From: Leisingera sp. ANG-M7
Lineage (GTDB): Bacteria; Pseudomonadota; Alphaproteobacteria; Rhodobacterales; Rhodobacteraceae
DNA: 64,000 bases
Direction: 5' to 3'
Assembly: GCF_000813965.1 (NCBI RefSeq)
Contig: NZ_JWLI01000012.1
Span: 1 to 64,000 of the forward strand
Part shown: positions 56,672-64,000 of the stretch, piece by piece
Position numbering within the stretch: position 1 is the stretch's first letter
Layout of the letters: the number at the start of each line of letters is the position of its first letter
Made by a program: the position numbers and the translations under genes
The notes under the pieces: generated by a model
Databases searched by the model: none
What the model was told of the DNA's origin: nothing
Seen by the model: the letters and a program-made list of their open reading frames with translations, nothing else

Positions 56672-57358
56672 TCAGGCAACCAAACGGTATCCGCCTGATT
56701 CCGTCACCAGAAGGCGCGCGTTCGAGGGGTCAGGCTCAATCTTTTGACGCAAGCGGTAGATATGGGTTTCGAGCGTATGAGTGGTTACGCCTGCATTGTA
56801 CCCCCAGACCTCATGCAAAAGCACATCACGCGGCACCACACCGTCACTAGATCGGTACAGGAACTTGAGAATGTTGGTTTCCTTCTCCGTTAGCCGGATC
56901 TTGCGCTCGTCTTCGGTGATCAACAATTTCATCGAAGGTTTGAACGTATAGGGCCCAAGCGCAAAGACGGCATCTTCCGATTGCTCGTGCTGGCGCAGCT
57001 GGGCACGGATCCTGGCAAGTAGAACCGGGAATTTGAACGGTTTGGACACATAGTCGTTTGCGCCCGCATCCAGTCCCAGGATCGTATCTGCATCTGTGTC
57101 GTGGCCAGTCAGCATCAGAATCGGTGACTTCACCCCTTGTTTGCGCATCAGTCGGCACAACTCGCGGCCATCGGTATCAGGCAGGCCAACGTCCAGGATA
57201 ATCAGGTCGTACAGGGCTTCCTTGGCTCGCTCCATTGCGCTTTGACCATTCTCTGCTTCGAACACGTCAAAGTCTTCGGTCATCACAAGCTGTTCGCTCA
57301 AGGCCTCGCGCAGGTCCTCGTCGTCATCAACCAGCAGAATTTTCTTCAGTTGCGCCAT
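56672..57358 (-). CDS. OmpR-family response regulator
   Basis: 228-residue two-component regulator. Receiver domain with acidic pocket VDDDED, phosphoacceptor Asp56 (LIILDVGLPD) and Lys in YVSKPFKFP. The winged helix C-terminus contains LTEKETNILKFLYRS and HTLETHIYRLRQKIEPDP. I chose the ATG at 57358. No sensor kinase lies in the window, so it is an orphan here. It diverges from ribA. Confidence 0.93.
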   Translation of the reverse strand: MAQLKKILLVDDDEDLREALSEQLVMTEDFDVFEAENGQSAMERAKEALYDLIILDVGLPDTDGRELCRLMRKQGVKSPILMLTGHDTDADTILGLDAGANDYVSKPFKFPVLLARIRAQLRQHEQSEDAVFALGPYTFKPSMKLLITEDERKIRLTEKETNILKFLYRSSDGVVPRDVLLHEVWGYNAGVTTHTLETHIYRLRQKIEPDPSNARLLVTESGGYRLVA

Positions 57359-57521
57359 CGGCTCGCCCTCCTGTTCTCTTGACCACAAATGCGCATCCCT
57401 TGCGCCCGCGGCAAGATTTGCTGCAAAACTCTCACGCCGACGTGTCCATGGCATGGAAATTGTTTCACATCCGTTGCATTTAGGCGTAAAGACAGCAAGG
57501 TTTGTTACAAAATAACATCGG

Positions 57522-58619
57522 ATGCGCCGCATGAGCCTGATGCCCACAATGATCGAACTGCTGGCCCGCGCCCGGGTCGATCTGCGGATGGGACTGCCGG
57601 TTGTCTTGACCGACGGAAGCGAGACCGCGCTGGCGATTGCCGTGGAAGCTCTCACCGATGCACGCCTTTCGGACATGCGGTCCCTAGGGGCTTTGTCCCT
57701 GGCTCTGACAGCCCGTCGCGCAGAAACCCTGAAGGCGCGAGTATATGACGAGGACACTGCGCGTGTGGAAGTGCCTGCATCCGAGGGGAGAAACTGGATC
57801 CAAGCGATGGCAGATCCGTCGGGCGATCTGAACACACCGATGAAGGGCCCGCTGTCCAGCCTGCGCAGCGGCAGCGCAGACCTGCACAGGCTCGCCATTG
57901 CCTTGGCAAAATCCGCTCGCATGCTGCCCGCTGCTGTGCTTGTGCCTCTGAACGATCCGTCAGCTTTTGCGGCAAGCCACGGCCTGACCCTCATTTCACG
58001 CAGCGCGGCGGAACCGCTGCTGAGCAAAAGCTCCCCGTTGCACCCGGTAGCCGCTGCCCGCCTGCCGATGACGGCTGCAGAGGCCGGGCGGCTCCATATA
58101 TACCGCCCCGAAGACGGCGCAGAGGAGCACTATGCAGTGGAAATCGGCCGCCCCGACCGCGGCAAGCCAGTACTCGTCCGGCTGCACTCGGCGTGCTTCA
58201 CCGGTGACGTTCTGGGATCCCTCAAATGCGACTGCGGCCCGCAGCTGCAGGGGGCACTAGCACAAATGGGGGCGGAAGGCGCAGGTGTGCTTCTGTATCT
58301 CAACCAGGAAGGCCGTGGTATCGGCCTGGCCAACAAGATGCGGGCATATTCCCTGCAAGATCAAGGATTTGACACTGTCGAAGCCAACCATCGGCTCGGA
58401 TTTGAAGATGATGAACGGGACTTTCGCTTGGGTGCAGCAATCCTGAAGAAGATGGGTTTTTCGCACGTGCGGCTGCTGACCAACAACCCCAACAAGATCG
58501 CAATGATGGAGAAAACGGGCATTCAAGTGGCTGAACGGGTGCCACTGAAAGTGGGGGAAAACGCCCACAATCAGCATTATTTGGCCACCAAGGCCCGCAA
58601 GTCCGGGCATATGCTGTAG
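57522..58619 (+). CDS. ribA: GTP cyclohydrolase II, long form
   Basis: 365-residue enzyme making the riboflavin precursor from GTP. The C-terminal 200 residues are the cyclohydrolase: zinc cysteines in RLHSACFTGDVLGSLKCDCGPQ, then YLNQEGRGIGLANKMRAYSLQD and LLTNNPNKI. The N-terminal 160 residues are an extension found in alphaproteobacterial RibA (about 196 residues in E. coli). Several ATGs (57522, 57531, 57540) compete and no clear ribosome site settles the start. Its stop overlaps the next gene by one base. Confidence 0.93.
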   Translation: MRRMSLMPTMIELLARARVDLRMGLPVVLTDGSETALAIAVEALTDARLSDMRSLGALSLALTARRAETLKARVYDEDTARVEVPASEGRNWIQAMADPSGDLNTPMKGPLSSLRSGSADLHRLAIALAKSARMLPAAVLVPLNDPSAFAASHGLTLISRSAAEPLLSKSSPLHPVAAARLPMTAAEAGRLHIYRPEDGAEEHYAVEIGRPDRGKPVLVRLHSACFTGDVLGSLKCDCGPQLQGALAQMGAEGAGVLLYLNQEGRGIGLANKMRAYSLQDQGFDTVEANHRLGFEDDERDFRLGAAILKKMGFSHVRLLTNNPNKIAMMEKTGIQVAERVPLKVGENAHNQHYLATKARKSGHML

Positions 58620-59128
58620 TGACGCCTGCTGATTTGGTTCTGACCCCGGCAGGCGTCCGTTTTATGGGACGGGTGCTGCCCTGCACAATCGGCAAAGGCG
58701 GGTTGTCAGGTAACAAGCGTGAAGGCGATGGCGCGACACCGGTGGGTACTCACAGAATTGCAGGGATGCTTTTCAGGCCGGACCGCCTGCTCCAGCCGGC
58801 TCCTTGGGCGGTCCCAATTGGCCCCCGAGACCTATGGTCAGATGATTCCGCAGATGCCCTCTATAACCTTCAGGTGCGGGCACCCTATTGTTTCAGCCAT
58901 GAAAACCTGCGCCGCGCAGACCCACTGTACGATCTGGTTCTGATCACCGACTGGAACTGGCCGGATGCCATTCCCGGCAAGGGATCAGCCATTTTCATCC
59001 ATCAGTGGCGCCGCCCCGGTTATCCCACAGAAGGGTGTATTGCCTTTTCCAGAACGGACCTTCATTGGCTCGCTGCCAAGGTGCAAATCGGCACAAGGAT
59101 CATTGTTCCTGATTTGGCTGGCGCCTGA
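58619..59128 (+). CDS. L,D-transpeptidase family (YkuD) protein
   Basis: 169-residue YkuD-type catalytic domain, which makes 3-3 cross-links in peptidoglycan or attaches lipoproteins. The signature is FIHQWRRPGYPTEGCIAFSR with the catalytic Cys in EGCIA, preceded by KREGDGATPVGTH. No signal peptide is visible, so export is uncertain and the GTG start may be misjudged. It is coupled to ribA by a one-base overlap. Confidence 0.85.
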   Translation: MTPADLVLTPAGVRFMGRVLPCTIGKGGLSGNKREGDGATPVGTHRIAGMLFRPDRLLQPAPWAVPIGPRDLWSDDSADALYNLQVRAPYCFSHENLRRADPLYDLVLITDWNWPDAIPGKGSAIFIHQWRRPGYPTEGCIAFSRTDLHWLAAKVQIGTRIIVPDLAGA

Positions 59129-59148
59129 GCTTTTCAATAGAATTCGCT

Positions 59149-59799
59149 TCAGTACGTGCGTTCGCCGAAAATTGCCGATCCGACCCTTACGTGCGTCGCG
59201 CCAAGGGCAATCGCTGTCTCGAAATCTCCACTCATCCCCATGGACAGGCCTTGCAAGTCATTCCGCTCGGCGATCTTGGCAAGCAACGCGAAATGCAAAC
59301 TCGGCTCCTCATCCACGGGTGGGATGCACATCAGTCCCTTCACCGGCAGATTCAGCTTGCGGCACTCGGCAATGAAGCCATCCGCATCGGCCGGCATCAC
59401 GCCTGCTTTCTGCTCCTCCTCACCAGTGTTCACCTGAACAAACAGGTCCGGGCATTTCCCCAACTCCTGCGCCAGCCGCGCGATTGTATTGGCCAGTTTG
59501 GGACGGTCCACTGAATGGATGCTGTCAAACAGCTCCATCGCTTGGCGCGCTTTGTTGGTTTGCAAGGGACCGATCAAATGCAGGTCGATACCTTCGAATT
59601 GCTCAGAAAAACCCGGCCATTTGCCAGCCGCTTCCTGCACCTTGTTCTCGCCAAAGCAGCGCTGCCCCTCCTCCAGCACCGCCTGAACCCGCTCGTTTGG
59701 CTGCACCTTTGACACTGCAACAAGCTGCACGCTGCCAGGTTCACGGCCGGCCTTTGCTTCAGCCTGGGCAATTCTCGATTTGATCTCTGCAAGCGGCAT
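59149..59799 (-). CDS. YggS/PROSC-family PLP-binding protein
   Basis: 216-residue alanine racemase-like TIM barrel that binds PLP and keeps vitamin B6 in balance. VQLVAVSKVQPNERVQA (PLP lysine near residue 36), FGENKVQEAAGKW, LIGPLQTNK and GMSGDFETAIALGATHVRVGSAIFG are all family marks. ATG at 59799. Upstream, the porin's terminator isolates it. Confidence 0.94.
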   Translation of the reverse strand: MPLAEIKSRIAQAEAKAGREPGSVQLVAVSKVQPNERVQAVLEEGQRCFGENKVQEAAGKWPGFSEQFEGIDLHLIGPLQTNKARQAMELFDSIHSVDRPKLANTIARLAQELGKCPDLFVQVNTGEEEQKAGVMPADADGFIAECRKLNLPVKGLMCIPPVDEEPSLHFALLAKIAERNDLQGLSMGMSGDFETAIALGATHVRVGSAIFGERTY

Positions 59800-59861
59800 G
59801 GGTCCGGCCTCATCACTGTTTCGCCGCAAAAAACACTGTTTGCTCGGAAATGTTAAGAGGC

Positions 59862-59896
59862 AAAAAAAAAGGGCGGGTCCCAAAGGAACCCGCCCC
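59862..59896 (-). terminator. strong rho-independent terminator after porin gene
   Basis: On the minus strand a GC-rich stem (GGGCGGGT...ACCCGCCC with one bulged base, 4-base loop) is followed by nine T. It starts about 27 bases after the porin stop. Confidence 0.9.
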
Positions 59897-59922
59897 GAAT
59901 GTCACGCTAAGCGTGCTTCAGC

Positions 59923-60960
59923 TTAGAAGCTGAAGTGCACACCTGCCTGCACGGAGTTCTCACCAGTGTCAGCACCGGTGTTCACGTAGCCAGCGACGAA
60001 AGTTGCGCCGCCACCCAGGTCGTACTCGTAGTTGATGCCGAATGCGGTGTCGTCATTGCCTGCTGCAGTGTTTGCATCGCGGCTGCTGACCCAACCGATC
60101 AGGGTGGAAGCTGCGCCGATTTCAGCTTCGCCAACCAGAGTGATCGCGTCGGTAGCTTCGGTGGTGCCGTAGGACAGGGTTGCACCGTACTGGCCGAAGT
60201 CAGCACCGGCTGCCAGGAAGCCGACTTCGTCGTTGGCTGCAACGCTGGAGTCCTGGTAAGCACCAGTCACGAAGTAGTCGCCGAAGGAGTAGGACAGCAT
60301 GATTGCGGTACGCTCTTCACCTTCGGTGGTGCCACCGGCGACAGCAGGGCTGATGGAGCCATCGGACGCGTCGGTGTCTGCTGCGGCAGCAGTAGTGACG
60401 GTGTCGTTCTGCTTCGAGTAGGAGATGTGACCGGTGAAGCCGCCAGCGGAGTAGATGGCTTCAACGCCGCCACGGCCAACGCCTGCGGAGGTGAAGGTGT
60501 CAAAGCTTGCGCCCTGGATTGCCAGGGAATTGAAGCCCATGCCGTCGATGCCGGTGCCAACCGAGGTGGTGTTCAGGTACAGGCCCGGTGCGGAGTCGAT
60601 CGCGCCCCAGATGTTGCCAACGTTCACACGCAGACCGCCGTATGCGACGTGGAACTGCGGGCTGGACCAGCTGGCCGCACCTTGGGAACCGTCACGGTTT
60701 TCTGCCTGCGCGCGGATACGGCCGCCCAGGGTCACGCCACCGTCGGTTTCGGTCGAGACGTCGAACTGCAGACGGAAACGGCTGGTGATGTTGGTTTCGT
60801 CAGCGTCGGAAGCAGTCGCACCTGCAGCCGGAACCGGCGCACCTTCGTTTGCTTCGTTCCAGTCCAGACCAAAACGGCCGTAACCGGACACTTTAACTTC
60901 TGCCGCGGCCATGCCTGCGGTGGCGATCAGCGCGGTGGTCGCGAAGAGAACCTTTTTCAT
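59923..60960 (-). CDS. outer-membrane porin
   Basis: 345-residue beta-barrel porin of the alphaproteobacterial general type. Signal peptide MKKVLFATTALIATAGMAAA, then VKVSGYGRFGLDWNEANEG. The C-terminus ends GVHFSF, with the terminal Phe that barrel-assembly needs. Glycine- and aspartate-rich repeats between strands. ATG at 60960. Strong terminator downstream, in keeping with high expression. Confidence 0.93.
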   Translation of the reverse strand: MKKVLFATTALIATAGMAAAEVKVSGYGRFGLDWNEANEGAPVPAAGATASDADETNITSRFRLQFDVSTETDGGVTLGGRIRAQAENRDGSQGAASWSSPQFHVAYGGLRVNVGNIWGAIDSAPGLYLNTTSVGTGIDGMGFNSLAIQGASFDTFTSAGVGRGGVEAIYSAGGFTGHISYSKQNDTVTTAAAADTDASDGSISPAVAGGTTEGEERTAIMLSYSFGDYFVTGAYQDSSVAANDEVGFLAAGADFGQYGATLSYGTTEATDAITLVGEAEIGAASTLIGWVSSRDANTAAGNDDTAFGINYEYDLGGGATFVAGYVNTGADTGENSVQAGVHFSF

Positions 60961-61270
60961 AGTTTTTCCCTCGGTTTCTATTCCACTGCCCAAACCGGGG
61001 AATCCGGCGTGGGTATGCCAAGGGGTTTCGCTCTTTCGCCCCCGTTTTGGCAAGACTTGGGAAAGCCGGGCGAAACGATGCGGCTCCGGATGGTGCAGCT
61101 TTGCCACAGTCCGCACTGCCCGGGTGCCTGAAACAGCCCCGATCCGTACTTCAGCCTGCCTCTAGCACGTGAAATCCTCCGCAGGAGCAGAGTCATAGAG
61201 ACCAAAGCCCTTGCTCCGCCAGCGCCGCTTGCGTTAGGTGTTCGCGCAGAAAATGGCTCCGGGAGCGGTT
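60961..61270. other. divergent promoter gap between porin and DUF3576 gene
   Basis: 310 bases with no gene. It must contain the promoters of both flanking genes. I see no clear -35/-10 pair or palindrome that I would name. Confidence 0.35.
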
Positions 61271-61753
61271 ATGAAATACGGAAAGACCCTGCGGGTATCA
61301 GTGATGGGCGCAATCTGCCTCAGCCTTGCGGCCTGCGGCGGAAGGGCAGACAAGTCGCCAGCAAGCACTGCGCGCACAACCAGCCACAAGGAAGAGATCC
61401 AGGGCGAAGCGACCAAATCCTCCGTCTTCGACTTCCTGAATGCCAAGCCGGACCAGACTGTTCAGGTGAACCGTTACCTGTGGACTGCCAGCCTGGATGT
61501 GCTGAGCTTTCTTCCCGTTCAGTCGGTTGATCCCTTCACCGGAGTCATCGTGACCGGATACGGCACCCCGCCCGGCGGCGGGCGGTCGTACCGCGCCACC
61601 ATTCACATCAAGGATCCGGCATTGGACGCACGCTCCCTGAATGTTGCATTGCAATCCAAGGGCGGCCCGGTCAGCGCCAGCACCACCCGCGCGGTCGAGG
61701 ATGCCATTCTGTCCCGCGCGCGCCAGCTGCGGATCGCGGACGGCAAACTCTGA
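61271..61753 (+). CDS. DUF3576-family lipoprotein
   Basis: 160-residue lipoprotein. Signal peptide with lipobox SLAAC at residues 18-22. The core [38 protein letters not shown] matches the DUF3576 family, found just before leuS in many alphaproteobacteria and probably involved in the outer envelope. I chose the ATG at 61271. A terminator-like hairpin separates it from leuS. Confidence 0.88.
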   Translation: MKYGKTLRVSVMGAICLSLAACGGRADKSPASTARTTSHKEEIQGEATKSSVFDFLNAKPDQTVQVNRYLWTASLDVLSFLPVQSVDPFTGVIVTGYGTPPGGGRSYRATIHIKDPALDARSLNVALQSKGGPVSASTTRAVEDAILSRARQLRIADGKL

Positions 61754-61797
61754 CCCTGCGCCCTCTGGAATCGCCGACCAAACCCCATTATCAGAAG

Positions 61798-61823
61798 CGC
61801 CGGGCCACCAGCCCGGCGTTTTC
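61798..61823 (+). terminator. hairpin between DUF3576 gene and leuS
   Basis: CGCCGGGC-CACCA-GCCCGGCG (8-bp perfect stem, 5-base loop) at 61798-61818 followed by TTTT. It lies just before the leuS ribosome site, so it could also act as an attenuator for leuS. Confidence 0.7.
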
Positions 61824-61841
61824 ATGCAAAGGACCGCTCTG

Positions 61842-64000
61842 ATGCCGCGTTACATAGCTCCTGAAATCGAAGCACGATGGCAGAAGGCCTGGGACGAGGC
61901 CGGGATTTTCCAGGCCAAACGTACCGGCGACAAACCCAAGTATTATGTACTGGAGATGTTCCCCTACCCGTCCGGCAAGCTGCACATGGGGCATGTGCGC
62001 AACTACACGATGGGCGACGTCATTGCGCGCTACAAGCTGTCGACCGGCCATAACGTGCTGCACCCGATGGGCTTTGACGCATTCGGCATGCCGGCCGAGA
62101 ACGCCGCGATGGCCTCCGGCGGGCACCCCAAGGACTGGACCTATTCAAACATCGACACGATGGTGGAACAGATGAAACCGCTGGGACTGTCGCTGGACTG
62201 GTCCCGCATGTTCGCTACCTGCGATCCCGAATATTATGGCCAGCAGCAGGCGCTGTTCCTCGATTTTCTTGAAAAAGGCCTGGTCTACCGCAAGAACGCC
62301 GTGGTGAACTGGGATCCGGTCGACATGACCGTTCTGGCCAACGAGCAGGTCGAAAACGGCCGCGGCTGGCGCTCCGGCGCGCTGGTGGAGCGGCGCGAGC
62401 TGACCCAGTGGTTCTTCAAGATTTCCTACTTCTCCGAAGAGCTGCTGTCGGCGCTGGACGGCTTGGAAAACTGGCCCGCCAAGGTACGCCTGATGCAGGA
62501 AAACTGGATCGGCAAGTCACGCGGCCTGCAGTTCTCATTTGAACGCACCGACGGCGGCGAAGCGATTGAGGTTTACACAACCCGCCCCGACACGCTGATG
62601 GGCGCATCTTTTGTCGGCATTTCTCCCGATCACCCGATTGCCAAGACACTGGAAGCCGAATCGGACGAAGTTGCGGCATTTGTCGCCGAGTGCCGCAAGG
62701 GCGGCACCACCGAAGAAGCCATCGAGACGGCCGAAAAGCTGGGCTATGACACCGGCATCCGAGTCAAACACCCGCTGAACCCGGATTGGGAGCTGCCGGT
62801 CTGGATCGCCAACTTCATCCTGATGGATTACGGCACCGGCGCAATCTTTGCCTGCCCGGCGCACGACCAGCGCGACCTCGACTTTTGCCGCAAGTACGAC
62901 CTGCCGGTGGTGGACACGTTCTTTGCTCTGGACAGCGGCGCGCCAGTCAAAAATGAAGCATTTGTTCCCCCGAAAACCGAGAAGGTCCGCTGGGTCGACC
63001 ATTTCGCCGGCCTGACCGAGGCTACCGGCGAAGAAGCGATCAACACCACCGTCGATTTTGCGGAGAAGGCCGGCTGGGGCCAGGGCGTCACCAAATACCG
63101 CCTGCGTGACTGGGGCCTCTCCCGTCAGCGTTATTGGGGCTGCCCGATTCCCGTGGTTCACTGCGAAGGCTGCGGCGTTGTGCCGGAAAAAAAAGAAAAT
63201 CTGCCGATTGCCCTGCCTTATGATGAAGGCGGCAAGCCGATCGACTTCTCTGTGCCAGGCAATCCGCTGGACCGTCACCCGACCTGGCGCAACTGCGCCT
63301 GCCCGTCCTGCGGCAAGCCGGCCCAGCGCGAAACCGACACCATGGACACATTCGTCGATTCGTCCTGGTACTTCGCCCGTTTCACCGCCCCGCGCGCCGA
63401 GACCCCGACCGACATGGCCGAGGCCGAATACTGGATGAACGTCGACCAGTACATCGGCGGCATCGAGCACGCGATTCTGCACCTGCTTTATTCACGGTTC
63501 TTTGCCCGCGCGATGCAGATCTGCGGCCACCTGCCGGAGAAATCCATCGAGCCTTTCGATGCGCTGTTCACCCAAGGCATGGTGACCCATGCTGCCTATT
63601 TGAATGCAGAGCGGAAGCAGCCCAATGGTCAAAAACTTTACCATTTCCCGGCTGACGTTCAAAGCGACGAGAATGGCAACTTCACCCTGCGCGAGACAGG
63701 CGAGAAGGTTTTGGTTGAGCCCTCGACTAAGATGTCTAAATCAAAACTAAATGTCGTGGACCCGCTGCACATAATCTCGTCTTTCGGCGCCGACACCGCA
63801 CGCTGGTTCGTACTGTCCGATTCCCCGCCCGAACGGGACGTGGAATGGACTGCCTCAGGCGCAGAGGCCGCTCATAAACACCTGAACCGGGTCTGGAACC
63901 TGTGCGACCGGATCGGGGAAATGGACCGTACCGCAGAAGGTGAAGGTGACGAGGACCTGCTGCGCGAGATGCACAAATGCATCCGCGACGTGACACTGGG
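61842..64000 (+). CDS. leuS: leucyl-tRNA synthetase, 5' part
   Basis: First 719 codons of a class I synthetase (full length usually near 850); the window ends inside the gene. The HIGH motif is HMGH in [14 protein letters not shown] near residue 45, the editing domain has [10 protein letters not shown] near residue 245, and the KMSKS loop is present ([12 protein letters not shown]) near residue 630. AAGGA eight bases upstream selects the ATG at 61842; an in-frame ATG at 61824 is less likely. It should be followed by lptE and holA in this group. Confidence 0.96.
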   Translation, partial: MPRYIAPEIEARWQKAWDEAGIFQAKRTGDKPKYYVLEMFPYPSGKLHMGHVRNYTMGDVIARYKLSTGHNVLHPMGFDAFGMPAENAAMASGGHPKDWTYSNIDTMVEQMKPLGLSLDWSRMFATCDPEYYGQQQALFLDFLEKGLVYRKNAVVNWDPVDMTVLANEQVENGRGWRSGALVERRELTQWFFKISYFSEELLSALDGLENWPAKVRLMQENWIGKSRGLQFSFERTDGGEAIEVYTTRPDTLMGASFVGISPDHPIAKTLEAESDEVAAFVAECRKGGTTEEAIETAEKLGYDTGIRVKHPLNPDWELPVWIANFILMDYGTGAIFACPAHDQRDLDFCRKYDLPVVDTFFALDSGAPVKNEAFVPPKTEKVRWVDHFAGLTEATGEEAINTTVDFAEKAGWGQGVTKYRLRDWGLSRQRYWGCPIPVVHCEGCGVVPEKKENLPIALPYDEGGKPIDFSVPGNPLDRHPTWRNCACPSCGKPAQRETDTMDTFVDSSWYFARFTAPRAETPTDMAEAEYWMNVDQYIGGIEHAILHLLYSRFFARAMQICGHLPEKSIEPFDALFTQGMVTHAAYLNAERKQPNGQKLYHFPADVQSDENGNFTLRETGEKVLVEPSTKMSKSKLNVVDPLHIISSFGADTARWFVLSDSPPERDVEWTASGAEAAHKHLNRVWNLCDRIGEMDRTAEGEGDEDLLREMHKCIRDVTL

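Overview
The window looks like a Rhodobacterales (roseobacter-type alphaproteobacterial) chromosome. The right two thirds are GC-rich and carry gyrB, recF, dnaN, paired dimethylglycine-dehydrogenase-like genes, a GlxA-type regulator, a long-form ribA, a DUF3576 lipoprotein and leuS, with mostly short intergenic gaps. The left third (about 1-21900) is more AT-rich, loosely packed and full of transposase debris: a mobile/accessory island that abuts the 3' end of gyrB. Genus is inferred from gene content only.

Island. 1-720 is a broken IS3-family element. 832-6326 (minus) is an intact, translationally coupled operon for a Tn7-like transposition core: TnsA-like endonuclease, TnsB-like DDE transposase, TnsC-like AAA+ ATPase and TniQ-family target selector. 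A PD-(D/E)xK-like protein of unknown function (6401-7228) diverges from it, followed by an orphan gene (7654-8769). Then come an H-NS-family gene with a nested palindrome upstream, an IS3 remnant, two small lipoproteins, a predicted cysteine peptidase and a lysozyme-like protein, a graveyard of IS5, hns and IS110 fragments, an exported serine hydrolase, a predicted nuclease-fold protein, and a tight three-gene operon (HNH nuclease, unknown protein, minimal nucleotidyltransferase) that looks like a defence module.

Backbone. 21931-28660 holds gyrB, recF and dnaN. A flavodoxin-fold oxidoreductase and its divergent TetR regulator (three operator-like palindromes between them) and a LysE exporter are inserted between recF and gyrB; dnaA is not adjacent. 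28917-37906 is a methylamine/betaine demethylation and one-carbon cluster: two FAD/GcvT-type demethylating dehydrogenases, a homocysteine methyltransferase-like protein, an MDR oxidoreductase, a GFA-family (formaldehyde-linked) protein, and GlxA/AraC and XRE-cupin regulators. 38108-45346 carries a methionine sulfoxide reductase, thiolase, an anti-sigma partner-switch pair, a gamma-glutamyltransferase, HspQ, a lytic transglycosylase and a cyclase-hydrolase fusion. 45360-55519 carries lolA, ftsK, an aminotransferase, an amidase, a UbiH-type hydroxylase, Trm112, a LON-domain protein, a thioredoxin-TPR protein and a small membrane protein. 55652-64000 carries exonuclease III, an OmpR-type regulator, ribA, an L,D-transpeptidase, a YggS-type PLP protein, a porin, a DUF3576 lipoprotein and the 5' part of leuS, which runs off the window.

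The transposon ends, island boundaries and the functions of the island orphans cannot be settled from this sequence alone.
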